DNA from: Armillaria gallica
Taxonomy: Eukaryota > Basidiomycota > Agaricomycetes > Agaricales > Physalacriaceae
Direction: 5' to 3'
Assembly: GCA_037576215.1 (NCBI GenBank)
Contig: JBANDB010000012.1
Span: 1,984,001-2,048,000 of the forward strand
Length of the DNA stretch: 64,000 nt
In this document: positions 59,585 to 64,000 of the stretch, one piece after another
How positions within the stretch are numbered: position 1 is the first letter of the stretch
Layout: each line of letters opens with the position of its first letter
The notes under the pieces: generated by a model
The model's input: only the letters and a program-made list of their open reading frames with translations
Told to the model about the DNA's origin: nothing
Database searches by the model: none
Position numbers and translations under genes: made by a program

Positions 59585-60552
59585 TTAAATGTTAGCCTGA
59601 GGGTGGGGCTCGTGATATACAGGGCTTACTGAAAGAGCAAGCATGACCTCGACATCGGACTTATCGCGCGCCGTCTCCCACAATCCACACCTATTGAAGG
59701 CGTGCAAACCAGGTTCTTGAGTCTCTGCAGAGGCGGCGTCAGCGAGATCGGGACGAGGGATGACAAGAACGGAGACGACATGTGCACCAGCCAACACGCA
59801 TACTAGTGCCTAGCTCGCAGAAGAGATAGTTAGTGCTATCCGAGTCGGACCCTTCGACGGAGACGCGCTTGATTCAGAGAACAGCGCAGGGCGAGACGTG
59901 AGCCACGGGAGGAGCAGGATAGGCGGCGGGGCCACGTTCAGCTCATACAGCGTCTCTAAATCCCCCCATGATGACTCCCGGGTCGTCGGTGGTGACGATG
60001 AGAGCGAGGTCTGCAGGGAGGAAGGCGTGCAATCGTTGCGCCCACAAGTCGCCCTTCGAAGCCCAAAAGGGCCTGGTCGTCGTTGTTGTCGTTCACGGTC
60101 GGCATGCCGATCTTCATTCCGCCCTCCTCCTCGACGTCTCCCGCCCTCCGATGTGGTCCCTCCACGCTCTCCTCCTCAAGCGTTCCTCCCCTATATACTC
60201 CCAGGGCACCGCATCAGAGGATGGCCTCACCCGCCCTCGTCGTCGTCGTAATGGCTGGTTCCGCCTTCCGTAGCCCGTCCCGCTGCCAGATGACACCCGA
60301 TAGCGGATCTCCGGGCATATTCGACGTCGTCTACAAGTCAGAGTGCCGTGTACAACAGCAATTGCCGTCGATATTGATGCAGAGGGTGGTCGCTCGGCTG
60401 GGGTGGGGATTACGGTCGGTTTCGTAGCTGCGGCGGGGTATTGGTGGGGGTCGTCGTCGTTGTGGACAGTGGCAGGGTCGTCGTAGTCGTCGTCGGAGAG
60501 TAGTACGTCGTGCAGCCTCGTTCGAGGGCTGATGGGGGAGGGATGCACGCAA
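59585..60552 (-). other. GC-rich patch with long opposed open frames
   Basis: This stretch is rich in GTC/GAC and CGT/CCG triplets, unlike its surroundings, which keeps frames open on both strands. On the minus strand a 144-codon frame (60114-60548) starts MHPSPISPRTRLHDVLLSDD; another ends near 59585 with a hydrophobic start VLAGAHVVSVLVIP and a GTAAGC donor. It may be part of a real gene with low-complexity exons or simply biased DNA. No family recognised. Confidence 0.25.
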
Positions 60553-60599
60553 TCCGGGGCTCTTGAGGCTACCGGATGCGCTAAAAAGACCTAAAATGA

Positions 60600-62200
60600 A
60601 GCCAATTACAATATATTAAGTCAAGCTTACATTTTCTATGCTACTCTGGCTTGTTGTGCGTACGACACGAGTGGTAAGACGAAAAGGTGGTGGAGAACGG
60701 AAGAAAAAGTAGCTGCACAGCCACTCAATTGGTATCCGGATTTACGGTCCGGGGTGATCGAGCGAGGGGAATGGATGCTCGGGATGCATCCTCTGCTCGA
60801 TTCTGGCACTTTGTGGCCCCGTATACCCTCGGCATGATATATAACTAGTGGCTACAATGGATGTATGTACTTTCTTATATATTTAAATCCCCCAGACCGA
60901 TGGTATATGATTATTTGATGTGTTTGAGCCCTATTTTGTGTGTTTTAGTACAATATAAATTCCCTATGCATTGCTAGGTAGTAATTTTTTGAATAAACAC
61001 TATATATCATATAAGTACTTGTGGTGAGTACTTGTCACCCACACTGGCCTACTCACGACTTGAGTGACACTCGAGTGCAACAAGTGGTGGGGTATCTGTG
61101 AGTGGTCACATGAGGGATATGAGTGCTGGATAACTCATGGGTACAAGCCTTGCATCCAACACTTGTGAAGATCTCTAATTTCTCTGTGAGCTCACTAAAC
61201 TTGTGTTATAGCTGAGACTCAAAGTTATTAACTCTTACATGCCACAACAAGTCCAGATCCAAACTGAAACTTTATTACTGTATGTGGGGGGTAGGTAGCT
61301 TGCCTTAATACATGAAAATCTACTCTACTTATACTACGGGGGATTGATTGTTACAAACAGTTTCTTAGTAATAATATTTGTTGTTGGCTGATAATCCCTC
61401 ATCTGAACTGGCACAGTGCTCTTGGCAGAGCCCCACTTGCTCCTCTTTTAGTAGTCTCAAAGGGCTAAGTGATGTCTACATTGCTTGCCCAGCAGCAGAG
61501 TAGCCTGCAGGCTTGCACTCAATAGCTGCTTAATCCTCGATCACCGATCATACTTCATATTCGGCTTTCGGGTCTGCTCCGAAGGTGACAGCATCATATT
61601 CTAGACTTGGTAACCAAGGAAGGCTTCGGACTTTGAGCCCGCTCGCTACTTCCATCAGCCGAAACCCGTTTCTAGGCCATGCCCAGGGTTCTCTTGATTA
61701 CCCTGCATGTGATATTGTTTCTCTGGATCTCCAGGGACCATACGTCATAGATTACAGACACGTAGCTATCTAAATTAGTCTCAGCCCGCATACAAGCACA
61801 TCCCACTGAGGTTGAATTCTCTACTGCAAACAGATGGTTTAGCAAGTGAGCTCACCCTTCAGCCTTGTTGCCGTGCATGCCCGTAAAGTACAGTGCAACA
61901 GCAAAGTCCTTATGTTTTAATTCCACTGCTTCTTTTTCTATCATAGAACTCTCTACCTTTGTGACCTTGCTTCTTTGCATGTCACTTGCACTGTCAGCCC
62001 CTCGCTATGCCTCTGCATCGCTAACATGTAAGGTATGGTATTTCACAAAATTACACCCTTAGACATGCTGCGGGCATGACACCATTGTTTATGTTCACTT
62101 TACATCCAAAAAGGAAGGCAGCTCTCTAACGACGAAACTTTCGTCATGAAAGGCACAAAAATACATTGAAAGTATCCAAATCAGTAGGATAGTACCGAGC
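60600..62200. other. AT-rich gene-poor tract, probable repeat remnants
   Basis: No coding frame of note. Around 61010-61150 there are many short imperfect repeats of the AGTACTTGT, CACT and GAGT type. The tract looks like decayed transposon sequence, but no terminal repeats could be fixed. Confidence 0.4.
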
Positions 62201-62589
62201 GATAACCTCAAGGGGGTGGTGGAAATAAAATCCTGGACAGGGGAGGGGTCCCAACCTTAAATGCAATACCAAATTACCTTACATAGCACTATGATATGGC
62301 CTAATAAGGCATGTAGAGATGGTTCCATCTGAATAGGATTTATTGTGAGCTTGTTAAAGCATCCAAAACACTTTATATTACTTTTTCGTGTTATAGTGAG
62401 TCACGGCAACCCGGCCACCAACTTTAGGCCATCATATTGCGCTGACATAGCATTACTAAGCCATCCACATATGGTCATATTACTACCGTATATGGCAGGA
62501 GTGGGAGGGAGGGGGGGTCGACCTGACCTTAAACGCGAAAATGTACGTCATGTGCGCAATTTTATTTCCGCCACCCCCTTGGATAACCT
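62201..62589. mobile_element. hAT-like MITE, 373 bp, with 8-bp target duplication
   Basis: The element is 62209-62581. Its left end begins CAAGGGGGTGG then TGGAAATAAAAT. The right end is the reverse complement, CAAGGGGGTGG then CGGAAATAAAAT, one mismatch in 23. It is flanked by identical GATAACCT at 62201-62208 and 62582-62589. An 8-bp duplication with CA-starting terminal repeats fits hAT transposons; with no coding frame, it is non-autonomous. Internal purine-rich tracts near both ends are also loosely similar to each other in direct orientation. Confidence 0.85.
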
Positions 62590-63028
62590 CATCCAAGGAT
62601 ACAGCCAACTAGGAAACCAGTTAACCAGTCCTGAAGAAAATGTGTGTAAAGTTCACCAGAAAATGGTAAAAGTCTATCACTGTGAACTCAATGAAGCTCA
62701 TTCACACACTCGGCGAGAAACCTGAGTTGTATTTTGGTTGTATTTACCTATTGAATCTAATAGGTGGTCTATGTCGTGTTGAAATACTGCATTGTTGAAA
62801 GGCTCATGCACGTTTGTCTCGGGTGGACTCATGTCAAGAAGAGGAATCTCAACAGAAACCGTTCTCTATCTACCTTGAAGCTAAGTTGTAACCTCGTCCC
62901 AAACACCGGCCTTCGAAGCGGCATCTTGAGATCGTCCAGTGAAATCGGCTGGGAAGATGCCGAAACCATGACGCGTGCTTCTATCTTTCTCTCCACCATC
63001 GCCCTCCCTTCAACAGCTTCTAAACACT
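62590..63028. other. Spacer upstream of DUF6535 gene
   Basis: No gene. A small palindrome (ACCTATT, 6 bases, AATAGGT) lies near 62746-62765. The part just before 63029 presumably holds the promoter. Confidence 0.4.
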
Positions 63029-64000
63029 ATGTCAATACACGAAATCGATAGAACGTCGCCCCTGGATCCGGAGCAGGACAGAGCCATTGTACGCGAGGAT
63101 GCAGAGGCCAAAGAACCAGGAATTGGAGATGGGGAGCACGAGCAGAACCCAGCTGCGCGGGATGTAGAGTCGGACAAAGAAGAGCAAGAGGATCAAGCCC
63201 CCGCCGCTGTACCACCAACTTCTGCTAATGTGGCCTATGCGAAGACCGTTTTCGGGATGAAGAGATCGAATCCTATTGTTAAGAAAGGTGTGAAAACCAG
63301 TCCGAATCCTTTTCCTGTCATATCTCAATAATCTCTAATCAGGCAATGATACGTACGACTACGAACAAAAATACCCCGAGGATGCACCCTATGAGGAGGC
63401 AGCCCCGGCAGCAAGGGTGTGGAGAACGTACGAAGATGAAAGCAGGAATCACGATGCCAACATGGTCGAAGAATCTCGAGATAATGTAGACGTACTGCTC
63501 GTCTTTGTAAGTCCCTTTGTTGTCTTGCTTTCCTTCGTTACTGAGCCGTGTCCAAGGCGGGTCTTTTCTCGGCCGTCGTGACTACATTTGTAGTGCAAAC
63601 GTCGCAGAGTTTACAGCCGGACTACGCCGCTATGTTGGCTTCTCTACTGTATGAATCGGTCCTCGTTCAACGTGCCATCGCCAATGGTTCCCCGGTCAAT
63701 GCCATTGCCCCTTCTCCCCTCAATCCCACCATCGCTTTTGTTCCCGCTACCACAGACGTCTGGGTGAACGGACTCTGGTTCACTAGCCTGTTCCTGAGCC
63801 TGACGACTGCTCTCGTTGCCGTTCTCGTTAAACAGTGGCTGCACCATTATGTTGCACTCCCTTCTGGAACACCCCGCGACCGCAGTTTTACGCGTCAGTT
63901 CCGATATGCTGGCTTTCAAAAGTGGCATGTTCAGGTCATCATAGGACTACTCCCTGTTCTTATGCACCTCGCTCTCGCCATATTTCTCAGCAGCTTGGTG
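63029..64000 (+). CDS. DUF6535-domain protein (3' end outside window)
   Basis: Intact 5' part of a DUF6535 gene. Exon 1 is 63029-63287 (ATG, MSIHEIDRTSPLDPEQDR, an acidic low-complexity region, then VFGMKRSNPIVKKG). Exon 2 is 63343-63506 (NDTYDYEQKYPEDAPYEE, NMVEESRDNVDVLLVF). Exon 3 is 63557 to the window end (AGLFSAVVTTFVVQTSQSLQ, VNGLWFTSLFLSLTTALVAV, SGTPRDRSFTRQFRYAGFQK, then the helix HLALAIFLSSLV). Introns are 55 and 50 nt. No stop or shift is visible, so it serves as the reference for the two damaged copies. Likely membrane-bound; function unknown. Confidence 0.88.

Noticed and set aside
59898..60427. Plus-strand frames rich in Arg, Pro and Ser in the GC-rich patch
   Set aside because: Triplet bias alone keeps several frames open; there is no ATG context, splice pattern or domain to prefer one.
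1..64000. CRISPR arrays, bacterial operons, riboswitches or ribosome binding sites
   Set aside because: Spliceosomal introns and fungal protein families throughout show a eukaryotic nuclear sequence; no regular repeat-spacer pattern is present.

Overview
The window is nuclear DNA of a mushroom-forming basidiomycete (Agaricomycetes). The genes carry many short GT-AG introns of about 50-70 nt. The families are typical of the group: GH55 exo-beta-1,3-glucanases, DUF6535 proteins, multi-pass membrane proteins with the MAAQTNIPPDLSD start, and a Zn2Cys6/fungal_trans regulator. Housekeeping genes are fungal throughout. No species can be named from sequence alone.

Layout. 1-21.3 kb: a head-to-tail array of four GH55 genes, the first cut by the window start. 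Between copies 2 and 3 sits a foreign-looking block of about 6.4 kb. It holds a frameshifted DUF6535 gene, a membrane-protein gene with a C-terminal frame problem, and membrane-protein debris. 21.5-31.7 kb: a dense gene set made of a small Cys-rich tail-anchored protein, ECO1 cohesin acetyltransferase, a Zn2Cys6 regulator, mitochondrial IF-2 and a CHORD/CS Hsp90 co-chaperone. 32-38.6 kb: an uncertain locus, a mitochondrial carrier-like gene, two very small genes, and the TOR-complex subunit LST8. 40.1-51.3 kb: NADH-glutamate synthase GLT1 and an M13 neprilysin-type metallopeptidase. 52-64 kb: an accessory region with a membrane-protein gene, a SET-domain gene bracketed by a duplicated piece of that membrane-protein gene, a DUF6535 pseudogene with four lesions, a GC-rich triplet-biased patch, an AT-rich gene-poor tract with a 373-bp hAT-like MITE, and the 5' part of an intact DUF6535 gene.

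How the genes relate. The GH55 enzymes are secreted and act on fungal beta-1,3-glucan (wall remodelling, autolysis or nutrition); the array looks like recent gene-dosage expansion. LST8 (TORC1/2) and GLT1 (ammonia assimilation) lie next to each other and both belong to nitrogen metabolism, but nothing in the sequence shows co-regulation. The window ends and the GH55/membrane-protein interval are the dynamic parts; 22-51 kb is a stable core.

Most unusual items: a pair of micro-exons (11 nt, and 13-14 nt) kept in all four GH55 copies; a 6-nt micro-exon that supplies the third cysteine of the zinc cluster in the Zn2Cys6 regulator; a metallothionein-like cysteine cluster on a tail-anchored protein; the hAT-like MITE with 8-bp target duplication; and several one-base indels in otherwise conserved genes. 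I do not see a clear new multi-gene system. The best candidates for something undescribed are the Cys-rich membrane protein and the DUF6535 family.
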